Source of the DNA: Candidatus Poribacteria bacterium
Lineage (GTDB): Bacteria; Poribacteria; WGA-4E; WGA-3G
Length of the DNA: 7,269 nt
Assembly (NCBI GenBank): GCA_009845505.1
Contig: VXZL01000344.1
Coordinates: 1-7,269 of the forward strand
Direction of reading: 5' to 3'
Shown one piece after another: positions 1 to 5,022 of the stretch (positions are counted from its first letter, which is position 1; each line of letters starts with the position of its first letter). Both the position numbers and the translations under genes were made by a program. The notes below the pieces were generated by a model. That model was not told the origin of the DNA. It did no database searches and saw only the letters and a program-made list of their open reading frames with translations.

Positions 1-580
1 GGAGTGCGTGTTGCACTAAGTTTTCTCGTTTCGCAGCGGGACCCAGGATTTTTTGTGCTTTTTCGACGGCTTTTTCCGCTTGGAGTTCTGGCGCACCGAG
101 GTTGACAAGCATTTCGATCACCTCTGCATCCAAAGCTACAGCGTGTTCGAGGTCAACATCGCCTTCAAATTTCATTTTCATGATGTTCTTTTTAAGTTTG
201 GAAATTATAACATGAGCGAGTTCGTTACCTAAACGCGGAACTCGCGTCAACGCAGCAATGTCTCCACGATGGATGGCGCGTTGGAATTGTGCTGGTGATA
301 ACCTCTCGGCAATATTTTGTGCAAGTGCTGGTCCTACACCGGAGACAGTTAGTGCCAATTCAAAGACTTTTAGCACGTCCCTTGAAATGAATCCGTAGAG
401 CGTAATCTTATTATCACGGGTTTGGTGATAATAGGTATAGAAAGTAACCGGATCGCCTATCGGAGGTAAGTCTGTTTGGGTTCTCGGTGGAACATCAACG
501 GCATACCCGACACCATTTACATCTACGGTAACCTGTTTTGTGTCTTTATGGGCAAGAATCCCTTTGATATAAGAAATCAT
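1..580 (-). CDS. ruvA: Holliday junction branch-migration protein RuvA (3' end beyond window)
   Basis: RuvA is the DNA-binding subunit that holds the four-way junction while RuvB hexamers drive branch migration in recombination repair. The frame opens with ATG at 578-580 (MISYIKGILAHKD), stays open to the left edge and gives 193 codons, close to the usual length of about 200, so only the extreme C-terminus is missing. Domain I shows VDVNGVGYAVDVP (residues 19-31) and ITLYGF (59-64). The first helix-hairpin-helix is clear (VSGVGPALA, 79-87). The second, normally PGIGKKTAER, is degenerate here: PRLGNELAH, 115-123. The C-terminal stretch (EVIEMLVNLGAPELQAEKAV) fits the RuvB-contacting domain III. 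The start follows the yebC stop by 17 nt, with an AAGGA ribosome site at 589-593 and an 8-nt spacer. Co-transcription with yebC is likely. Identification is firm; the odd second HhH is seen directly. Confidence 0.93.
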   Translation of the reverse strand, partial: MISYIKGILAHKDTKQVTVDVNGVGYAVDVPPRTQTDLPPIGDPVTFYTYYHQTRDNKITLYGFISRDVLKVFELALTVSGVGPALAQNIAERLSPAQFQRAIHRGDIAALTRVPRLGNELAHVIISKLKKNIMKMKFEGDVDLEHAVALDAEVIEMLVNLGAPELQAEKAVEKAQKILGPAAKRENLVQHAL

Positions 581-597
581 GCTGACGGTCCTTATTT

Positions 598-1344
598 CTA
601 AGCAGCTGCTTCCAAAAGGTTATCGGGGATATCGAAGTTGGCGTAAACTTTCTGGACATCATCAAGATCATCGAGGGCATCCATGAGCCGTAACATCCGC
701 TCGGCTTCTTTTCCTTCAAGTTTCACCGTGTTCTGCGGAATCATGCTAATTTCAGCGAGTTGAACATTCGCCAAAGTTTCCTGAACTGCCGTTAAGACGC
801 TATCAAACATCTCAAATGGGGTCAGGATTTCAATGCCAGTCTCCGAAGCCGTGACATCTTCTGCACCCGCTTCGACCGCAATCATAAAAAGCTCTTCTTC
901 GTCAATACTGTCGGGTGTCACGACAATTAACCCACGTCTGTCGAAAACCCAAGCAACACATCCACGTTCCCCGATTCTGCCTTCGTGTTTGGTGAGGGCA
1001 TGTCGGACCGCTGCGACGGCGCGATTGCGGTTATCGGTTAAGACCTCTATCATCATTGCGACACCACCGGGTCCGTAACTCTCATAAGTGATTTCTTCGT
1101 AGGTAGCACCTTCGAGTTCACCGGTGCCACGAAGAACCGCCTTCTCAATGTTATCGCTGGGAACGTTACTTGATTTTGCAGCCGCAATTGCGGTGCGAAG
1201 CCGTGGATTCATGTCCACATCACCACCGCCGATACGTGCCGCCGCAGTAACTTCTTTAATCAATTTTGAGAAGAGTTTACCGCGTCTGGAATCGTTCGCT
1301 GCTTTCTTATGTTTAATTGTAGACCACTTAGAATGTCCTGACAT
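598..1344 (-). CDS. yebC: YebC/TACO1 family protein
   Basis: This 248-residue protein has the family's full length and signatures: the N-terminal [25 protein letters not shown] (residues 1-25, in part the family hallmark GHSKW...IKHKK) and [22 protein letters not shown] near residues 88-109. It is cytoplasmic. The family was long annotated as a DNA-binding transcriptional regulator; more recent work on YebC/TACO1 proteins points to a role in translation, helping ribosomes through difficult stretches such as polyproline. The ATG at 1342-1344 has an AAAGGA ribosome site at 1353-1358 with an 8-nt spacer, and a good promoter lies just upstream. It is followed after 17 nt by ruvA. A yebC-ruvC-ruvA-ruvB order is common in bacteria, but no ruvC intervenes here. 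Many database entries still carry the name 'probable transcriptional regulatory protein', which I would not trust as a function. Confidence 0.96.
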   Translation of the reverse strand: MSGHSKWSTIKHKKAANDSRRGKLFSKLIKEVTAAARIGGGDVDMNPRLRTAIAAAKSSNVPSDNIEKAVLRGTGELEGATYEEITYESYGPGGVAMMIEVLTDNRNRAVAAVRHALTKHEGRIGERGCVAWVFDRRGLIVVTPDSIDEEELFMIAVEAGAEDVTASETGIEILTPFEMFDSVLTAVQETLANVQLAEISMIPQNTVKLEGKEAERMLRLMDALDDLDDVQKVYANFDIPDNLLEAAA

Positions 1345-1352
1345 GGTTTGTG

Positions 1353-1358
1353 TCCTTT
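1353..1358 (-). promoter_or_regulatory. Ribosome binding site of yebC
   Basis: On the minus strand the sequence is AAAGGA, 8 nt before the ATG of yebC. This supports the chosen start, which also coincides with the conserved MSGHSKW N-terminus. Confidence 0.75.
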
Positions 1359-1379
1359 CTGATTATTTATAGTTAAATT

Positions 1380-1408
1380 AGTATACCATAACCACGAAAA
1401 AGATACAA
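1380..1408 (-). promoter_or_regulatory. Sigma-70-type promoter of yebC-ruvA
   Basis: Read on the minus strand, a -35 TTGTAT (1403-1408), a 17-bp spacer and a -10 TATACT (1380-1385) are present. The -10 is immediately preceded by TGG (1386-1388), giving an extended -10 (TGn) element. Predicted transcription start is near 1373, leaving a short leader of about 30 nt that contains the ribosome site. This is the best promoter match in the window. It was judged by eye. Confidence 0.65.
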
Positions 1409-1477
1409 TTTAAATCTACGCTACCCAGGGGTCTTTAGTTTTAAGAGATAAGTTTACCTATGTAAAGTCTTCCCGTT

Positions 1478-1538
1478 TCTGGATGCCCGAATTTATTCGG
1501 GATGGCACACTTTTCCCAAATAAGTTCGGGCTTCCGGA
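1478..1538. repeat. Long imperfect hyphenated inverted repeat (24-nt arms, 13-nt loop)
   Basis: The left arm at 1478-1501 and the right arm at 1515-1538 are reverse complements at 20 of 24 positions, around a 13-nt loop (1502-1514). The left arm also contains its own small palindrome, CCCGAATTTATTCGGG (1486-1501), and the right arm carries a related version, CCCAAATAAGTTCGGG (1515-1530). It lies between two divergently transcribed genes and upstream of both their promoters, so a terminator role is unlikely. It could be a non-autonomous palindromic repeat, a protein-binding site, or a relic of a small mobile repeat. Confidence 0.7.
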
Positions 1539-1594
1539 CGTAAATTATTGGAAAACTAAATGACCCTGACGCTACCGGAGTCCATTCTAATTGA

Positions 1595-1624
1595 TTGGAC
1601 AAAAATCGAAATGTGTGTTAAACT
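1595..1624 (+). promoter_or_regulatory. Possible promoter of the zinc-ribbon gene
   Basis: TTGGAC (1595-1600), an 18-bp spacer and TAAACT (1619-1624) resemble -35 and -10 boxes, and TGT directly before the -10 would be an extended -10 element. Predicted start is near 1631, leaving a leader of about 30 nt. The -10 matches consensus at only four of six positions, so this is tentative. Confidence 0.4.
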
Positions 1625-1641
1625 TGTTACATCCTACGTTT

Positions 1642-1647
1642 AAGGAG
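1642..1647 (+). promoter_or_regulatory. Ribosome binding site AAGGAG of the zinc-ribbon gene
   Basis: AAGGAG lies 14 nt before the ATG at 1662, a long spacer. The nearer in-frame GTG at 1647-1649 is followed at once by TGA, so it cannot be the start. The site is part of a 12-base string, ACGTTTAAGGAG (1636-1647), repeated exactly before the dioxygenase gene at 6214. Confidence 0.6.
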
Positions 1648-1661
1648 TGTGATAGGTTGCT

Positions 1662-2444
1662 ATGTTACCTTTTGTCCTAAAGATTGCAGACCAACCGGTG
1701 GAACGTCTGCAGCGTATCAATGTTGAAAATCAGCCTATTGATGTTGATGTCCAGCTCGAGTTTTATTCTCGGGAATTTGAACCTGCGGATATGGCATCCT
1801 CATCACGGCGACAAAGATTGAGCCAGTTAATCTTGCAGGAAGCCACCGAGAATGCTTATGCGACCTTTGTTACATTCCTCCGAGATAGTGCGGAACCACA
1901 AAATTTTCTGCCCTTTGAGCACCTTGAGCGATATCCGTGCCGCCGGTATGCTTTAATCCTTTCCGCCTCCCGCTCTCACGAACTTTTTGAGATCTGCCAG
2001 ATACAACCCGACGCGAGCCATTCTACCCTAAACTATCGGGGTTACGAAATAGCAATCAAACCCCGCAGATACGTTTTGGATACTGCGGCTTATTTGGTGG
2101 CACCGGATAAATATACGCTTTTTATCAGGCAGGTCCGGGAAGACAATACCATTCGGGTTTACCGGAGCGATTTTATCAATCTCACTCAGAATTCACCTTC
2201 ACCCTTTAAACTTGATACCCGAGATATAATGGAGAACGTCCAACTTGAACTCGCGAGGGAAACGGAGCAAGCACTACCGTTAGAACAGTTGCTTATGTTT
2301 CCAACTGCTAACGAGGAGGCAGGGCTGCCTCGCATCGTGAACTGTCCAGAATGTAATGGACGCGTGCGTCGTCTTGGGAGAGAGGGGTATTTCTGCTTAG
2401 AGTGTGATTGGGATAATTTGCCGCCCCTAAAGCGGCTGTCATGA
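1662..2444 (+). CDS. Hypothetical protein with C-terminal zinc ribbon
   Basis: I do not recognise the family of this 260-residue protein. What can be seen: no signal peptide and no clear membrane segment, so it is probably cytoplasmic; a mixed, charged N-terminal and central region (about residues 1-220) with no motif I can name; and a C-terminal four-cysteine zinc ribbon, CPEC at 228-231 and CLEC at 245-248, separated by a basic loop (RVRRLGREG). Such ribbons bind zinc and often contact nucleic acid or another protein, but that is inference here. The ATG at 1662 is preceded by AAGGAG. The gene is transcribed alone, divergent from yebC, and ends 10 nt from the convergent stop of the PAP2-like gene. 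Codon use looks like that of its neighbours, and the long uninterrupted frame with a structured C-terminus makes it a real gene. Confidence 0.82.
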   Translation: MLPFVLKIADQPVERLQRINVENQPIDVDVQLEFYSREFEPADMASSSRRQRLSQLILQEATENAYATFVTFLRDSAEPQNFLPFEHLERYPCRRYALILSASRSHELFEICQIQPDASHSTLNYRGYEIAIKPRRYVLDTAAYLVAPDKYTLFIRQVREDNTIRVYRSDFINLTQNSPSPFKLDTRDIMENVQLELARETEQALPLEQLLMFPTANEEAGLPRIVNCPECNGRVRRLGREGYFCLECDWDNLPPLKRLS

Positions 2445-2454
2445 TTGGCTGTCG

Positions 2455-3069
2455 CTAACCACTGCCCCCAAGTTTCGCTAAGTGTAAAACAAGAGACGTA
2501 TTGCCAATGGCTATCACTGCGCCGACAACGGTTTGCAGGAGCGTATGCCGTTTTCGGTAAACCCTTGCCCAGGCAATCAACGGAATCAACAGAAATAACC
2601 AGCCAAATTGTGGGTTAACAAGCATCACAAGTACCGTGATACATCCCGTAGCAACGCTGCTATGAAAACTAATTTTCCACGTTAACGTAATTGCGAAAAA
2701 AACAACACTGTTTATGATATAAGCGACTCCCGCCCAAACAATTTCACGCGCCGCACCCAGCTGGTGCAATAGAAAAGTTCCCACAATCATACTGACGAGC
2801 GTACAGCATAAAGGCAGGAACCGTTCTTCTCTGTTTTTCAGATGTAAGTCGCTTACTTTGGAAAATCGAACCATGACTGCTATTGACAGTGCCGGTAGCA
2901 CGGTCACAAATAGCACTACGATCCCCAACCACCGGAATAGGTCTTCAGGTGCTGCATGTTTTTCGACAACGCCAATGGCTGTCGCAATGGGTACCAAAAA
3001 AGGGCTAAAGACGACAGAGACGCACCATGCTAACCGTGCGGGGATTGTTGGTAAAGTCCTACGGGTCAT
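2455..3069 (-). CDS. PAP2-like integral membrane protein (probable phosphatase superfamily)
   Basis: This 204-residue protein has about six or seven hydrophobic segments (roughly residues 13-35, 47-67, 85-104, 110-130, 138-151, 155-168, 179-197). PAP2 signatures can be traced: a polar stretch DLHLKNREERFLP (74-86) where motif 1 belongs; FHSS with His136 in place of the PSGH motif; and ARVYRKRHTLLQ (168-179), matching SRx5Hx3D with Arg169 and His175 kept but Gln179 where the Asp usually is. PAP2 enzymes dephosphorylate lipid phosphates such as phosphatidate or undecaprenyl pyrophosphate. With Asp replaced, activity is uncertain, although I recall Gln variants in membrane PAP2 subfamilies. It starts 3 nt after the peroxiredoxin stop and has no strong ribosome site, which suggests translational coupling. 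It ends 10 nt from a convergent gene, leaving little room for a terminator. Confidence 0.72.
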   Translation of the reverse strand: MTRRTLPTIPARLAWCVSVVFSPFLVPIATAIGVVEKHAAPEDLFRWLGIVVLFVTVLPALSIAVMVRFSKVSDLHLKNREERFLPLCCTLVSMIVGTFLLHQLGAAREIVWAGVAYIINSVVFFAITLTWKISFHSSVATGCITVLVMLVNPQFGWLFLLIPLIAWARVYRKRHTLLQTVVGAVIAIGNTSLVLHLAKLGGSG

Positions 3070-3072
3070 TAA

Positions 3073-4083
3073 TTAGTTCGATGTTTCCAACGTTTTGAAG
3101 AAATTGACTAAATCTGGTCCATGTGTACTGGGATTGACCGAGTTATCAATTTCCAAGATCTTCCCCTCTGTGTCAATGATAACAGTTAATCTCCCAATCC
3201 TACCTTCAAGGGCATTTGTTGCGCCGTATAGGAGCGAAAGATTGCGACCGGTATCTACCAGAAGCGGGAAGTTCAGCTGATTTTCTTCGGAGAATTTCTG
3301 GTGGGAATCGGCATCATTCGTAGTGATTCCAAAGACCTGAGCATCGTATTTGGCAAAATTACTCGACTCATCACGGAGTGAGCAGACTTCTGCCGTTCAG
3401 CCAGTTCCAAAATCGCGTGGATAAAACGCCAAGACGACATTCTGTTTTCCACGAAATTCACTCAATTGGTGCGTTTCACCGTTACCGTCAGTAGCAATAA
3501 AATCGGGAGCGGTTTGTCCGACCTCTATCTTCGGCAGCACCTCTTTAAGTTGGGCAGCAACATCTTCACCGTGTGTTTTGACGTTGACTTCTCTGTCAAT
3601 AGCGCGGATATACCCAGCTTTATCAATGATAAAAGTTGTCCGTTGTGATGCGTTGAAGCGTTCAATAATCCCGCTGTACTGTGTACTCACCTTAAATTCG
3701 GTATCCGCCAGCAGAGAAAATCCGAATTTTTGCTCTGTGCGGAACCGCTTGTGTGATTCGACGGAGTCAACGCTCACACCGAAAAGAACGCTATCAGTTG
3801 CTTCTATCTCGCTCAAACTGTCCCGGAGCGAGTTGAGTTCGGCTGTTCAGCCACCTGTAAAATCTTTTGGATAAAAGGCGAGAACGATATTTTTTTGACC
3901 TAAGTAATCGCTGAGATTCCGCTCAACACCTTCTTCATCTTTTAGTGTAAAATCTGGGGCAATCATCCCCACTTTTAGCATATCTGGAGTTGTCACTGCT
4001 TCCTCCCCTGAAGCTGCTGAAATTATAAGGGCTGTCATGAGGATAGCAGCCCAGATACTTACATTTAACCGCATTAGAAACAT
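3073..4083 (-). CDS. Exported tandem peroxiredoxin selenoprotein with two selenocysteines
   Basis: This is one 336-residue frame read through two TGA codons (3847-3849, 3397-3399). Each TGA falls where the peroxidatic Cys of an AhpC/TSA-BCP-type peroxiredoxin belongs: FYPKDFTGG-U79-TAEL and FYPRDFGTG-U229-TAEVC. Residues 1-26 look like a signal peptide (MFLMRLN, a hydrophobic core, then SAASG), so the protein is probably periplasmic or envelope-bound. Domain 1 covers about 36-183 and domain 2 about 186-334; they align with a 150-residue period (VGMIAPDF at 38, VGQTAPDF at 188; RTTFIID with Arg148, RLTVIID with Arg298). Peroxiredoxins reduce hydroperoxides. U79 has the canonical PxxxTxxU setting but no resolving Cys (Asn84). 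U229 has Cys234 five residues on, as in BCP, but Gly226 replaces the usual Thr. Homology continues on both sides of each TGA, against a pseudogene. The ATG has GGAGG 9 nt upstream, and the phyH stop lies 26 nt away. Confidence 0.88.
3360..3384 (-). promoter_or_regulatory. Bacterial SECIS-like hairpin of Sec229
   Basis: On the mRNA, 12 nt after the UGA, UGCUCACUC (3376-3384) pairs with GAGUCGAGUA (3360-3369): nine base pairs, including one G-U, with a single bulged C. The loop is CGUGAU. As in the first hairpin, the loop starts 22 nt after the UGA and begins with CG. The matching placement of two independent hairpins supports selenocysteine insertion at both codons. Confidence 0.68.
3397..3399 (-). 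other. Selenocysteine codon UGA, Sec229 of domain 2
   Basis: In the frame ...GAT TTT GGA ACT GGC TGA ACG GCA GAA GTC TGC... the TGA sits at the peroxidatic position of the second domain, exactly 150 codons after the first. Downstream codons continue a typical peroxiredoxin (SLRD, VFGITTND, FPLLVDT, RLTVIID) up to a TAA at 3073-3075. Confidence 0.87.
3808..3832 (-). promoter_or_regulatory. Bacterial SECIS-like hairpin of Sec79
   Basis: On the mRNA, 14 nt after the UGA, CUCGCUC (3826-3832) pairs perfectly with GAGCGAG (3808-3814) around an 11-nt loop, CGGGACAGUUU. The loop opens 22 nt after the UGA, and its second base is G, as expected of bacterial SECIS elements bound by SelB. It lies inside the coding sequence, as is normal in bacteria. 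A competing fold (CUCAAC with GUUUGAG) exists. Confidence 0.72.
3847..3849 (-). other. Selenocysteine codon UGA, Sec79 of domain 1
   Basis: In the frame ...GAT TTT ACA GGT GGC TGA ACA GCC GAA... the TGA replaces the peroxidatic cysteine codon of the PxxxTxxC motif, and the downstream codons continue the domain (SLRD, then VLFGVSVDS). Ordinary genes in this window also end in TGA, so genome-wide reassignment of TGA is not a good explanation. Confidence 0.88.
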
Positions 4084-4092
4084 TACATTATA

Positions 4093-4097
4093 CCTCC
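4093..4097 (-). promoter_or_regulatory. Ribosome binding site GGAGG of the selenoprotein peroxiredoxin
   Basis: GGAGG lies 9 nt before the ATG at 4081-4083 and fixes the start ahead of the signal peptide. A second in-frame ATG (4072-4074, residue 4) is farther away and would shorten the n-region. Confidence 0.75.
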
Positions 4098-4109
4098 ACG
4101 AATTTTTTG

Positions 4110-4976
4110 TCAGTCTGAAAGAACCCCTTTTTCTTCAAGCCATACCTTCAAAGGCACATCTGCATCCTTGGGTGAAAAATGCCCGTTTGCATTCGTCCCG
4201 CCACCGAGCAGCTGCTGTCGAATTGGGTCGTTGCGCTCGAACATCTCCTCCGGAATGGTCATATTATCTTTGCTCCGTATCCATCGATAGCCATATCCGT
4301 AAAAGAGCCCCTTGCGAGTGATGTTTGAGTCGTTTTCACTGCGGGCATGCCACAGCCGCCGATCGAAGAAGACCGCATCCCCCGGTTTACAACAGACCGC
4401 TATTGCTCCCTCAGGAAGTGAACCATCTGTCGGACGGTCCTCAAGTTTATCCCATAAGTGGCTGCCGGGGATGATATAAAAGTTTCCGCGTCCAGGCTCT
4501 GAGCAGTCGGACAACCAGTAGACGACTTTGACAGAGAGACGCGGCCGCGGTGAGCTTTCCATCTCGATGTTAACACGTCCACTATCCTGATGCCAGCCGA
4601 GCGGCGTTGGTTTACCACGAACTTCCTCCCGACGTGGCGGTGTTATAATAAAATGGCTGTGATAGGAATAGATGTTCCAGCCCAAAATACCCCAGACCTT
4701 CGGGAACGTCTTATACCAATCCAAAATATTCACGAAAACCTGATCTGTACCGAGGAAATTCGGATAGAAGAAATTGTTATGCGCCGTCAGTTGGTTTTTG
4801 GTGTGTGGATCGTAGCCAGCATCAAGGTGTGTTTGATAGATGTTGTCCACCCGCGTTTCAAGCCGTTCAACGAGGTCTGACGGAAGGGCATTTTCAACGA
4901 TAAAATACCCATCTTCATTTATAGCACTGCGTTGTTCGTCAGTCAGTTGGTGTTGTAGATGTCTTTCGTCAAGCAT
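4110..4976 (-). CDS. PhyH-type Fe(II)/2-oxoglutarate dioxygenase (phytanoyl-CoA dioxygenase family)
   Basis: With the ATG at 4974-4976 the protein has 288 residues, typical of the family. It shows the double-stranded beta-helix ligands: His129 and Asp131 in GWHQDSG, a distal His210 in DRRLWHARSEN, and Arg221 as the likely 2-oxoglutarate carboxylate binder. FYIIPGSHLWDK (166-177) is another family hallmark. Such enzymes hydroxylate or oxidatively modify small molecules with O2, 2-oxoglutarate and Fe(II); the substrate cannot be told from sequence. No signal peptide is seen, so it is cytoplasmic. An in-frame TTG at 4989-4991 would add five residues, but the GGAG at 4986-4989 overlaps that codon and sits 9 nt from the ATG, so I prefer the ATG. 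It follows the oxidoreductase gene by 46 nt and precedes the peroxiredoxin by 26 nt, so shared transcription is likely. Confidence 0.92.
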   Translation of the reverse strand: MLDERHLQHQLTDEQRSAINEDGYFIVENALPSDLVERLETRVDNIYQTHLDAGYDPHTKNQLTAHNNFFYPNFLGTDQVFVNILDWYKTFPKVWGILGWNIYSYHSHFIITPPRREEVRGKPTPLGWHQDSGRVNIEMESSPRPRLSVKVVYWLSDCSEPGRGNFYIIPGSHLWDKLEDRPTDGSLPEGAIAVCCKPGDAVFFDRRLWHARSENDSNITRKGLFYGYGYRWIRSKDNMTIPEEMFERNDPIRQQLLGGGTNANGHFSPKDADVPLKVWLEEKGVLSD

Positions 4977-4985
4977 AGCGTGGAT

Positions 4986-4989
4986 CTCC
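4986..4989 (-). promoter_or_regulatory. Ribosome binding site GGAG that decides the dioxygenase start
   Basis: GGAG lies 9 nt before the ATG at 4974-4976 and overlaps the upstream in-frame TTG, which argues against TTG initiation. Confidence 0.65.
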
Positions 4990-5022
4990 AATTTATGGTG
5001 TTTGTCGAAATGCGCGAAGAAG

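Larger units (their letters stand above)
1345..1661. other. Divergent intergenic region between yebC and the zinc-ribbon gene
   Basis: This 317-bp stretch contains no credible gene. It holds the yebC promoter on the minus strand, the 24-bp-arm inverted repeat at 1478-1538, and a weaker promoter and ribosome site for the plus-strand gene. I see no tRNA, riboswitch or terminator in it. Confidence 0.7.

Noticed and set aside
833..1078. Open frames antisense to yebC and similar long frames antisense to or out of frame with other genes
   Set aside because: They lie inside well-identified genes, lack ribosome sites and family signatures, and have low-complexity or serine/arginine-rich translations typical of shadow frames.
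2445..2454. Bidirectional terminator between the convergent zinc-ribbon and PAP2-like genes
   Set aside because: Only 10 nt separate the stops. I found no convincing hairpin with a T-run there, only a short direct repeat, GGCTGTC.
3397..3849. Reading the two TGAs as true stops, sequencing errors or pseudogene damage
   Set aside because: Decay would not place both stops at the catalytic residue of each of two domains with no other disruption over 1011 nt, each with a following hairpin. No frameshift is needed to keep homology.
2442..4112. Genome-wide reassignment of TGA to Trp or Gly
   Set aside because: TGA ends the zinc-ribbon gene (2442-2444) and the first dioxygenase (4110-4112) at sensible lengths. 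In the peroxiredoxin the codons replace Cys, not Trp or Gly.
4989..4991. TTG as the start of the first PhyH-type dioxygenase
   Set aside because: The ribosome site GGAG overlaps this codon and is well spaced from the ATG at 4974-4976. The extra five residues add nothing recognisable.
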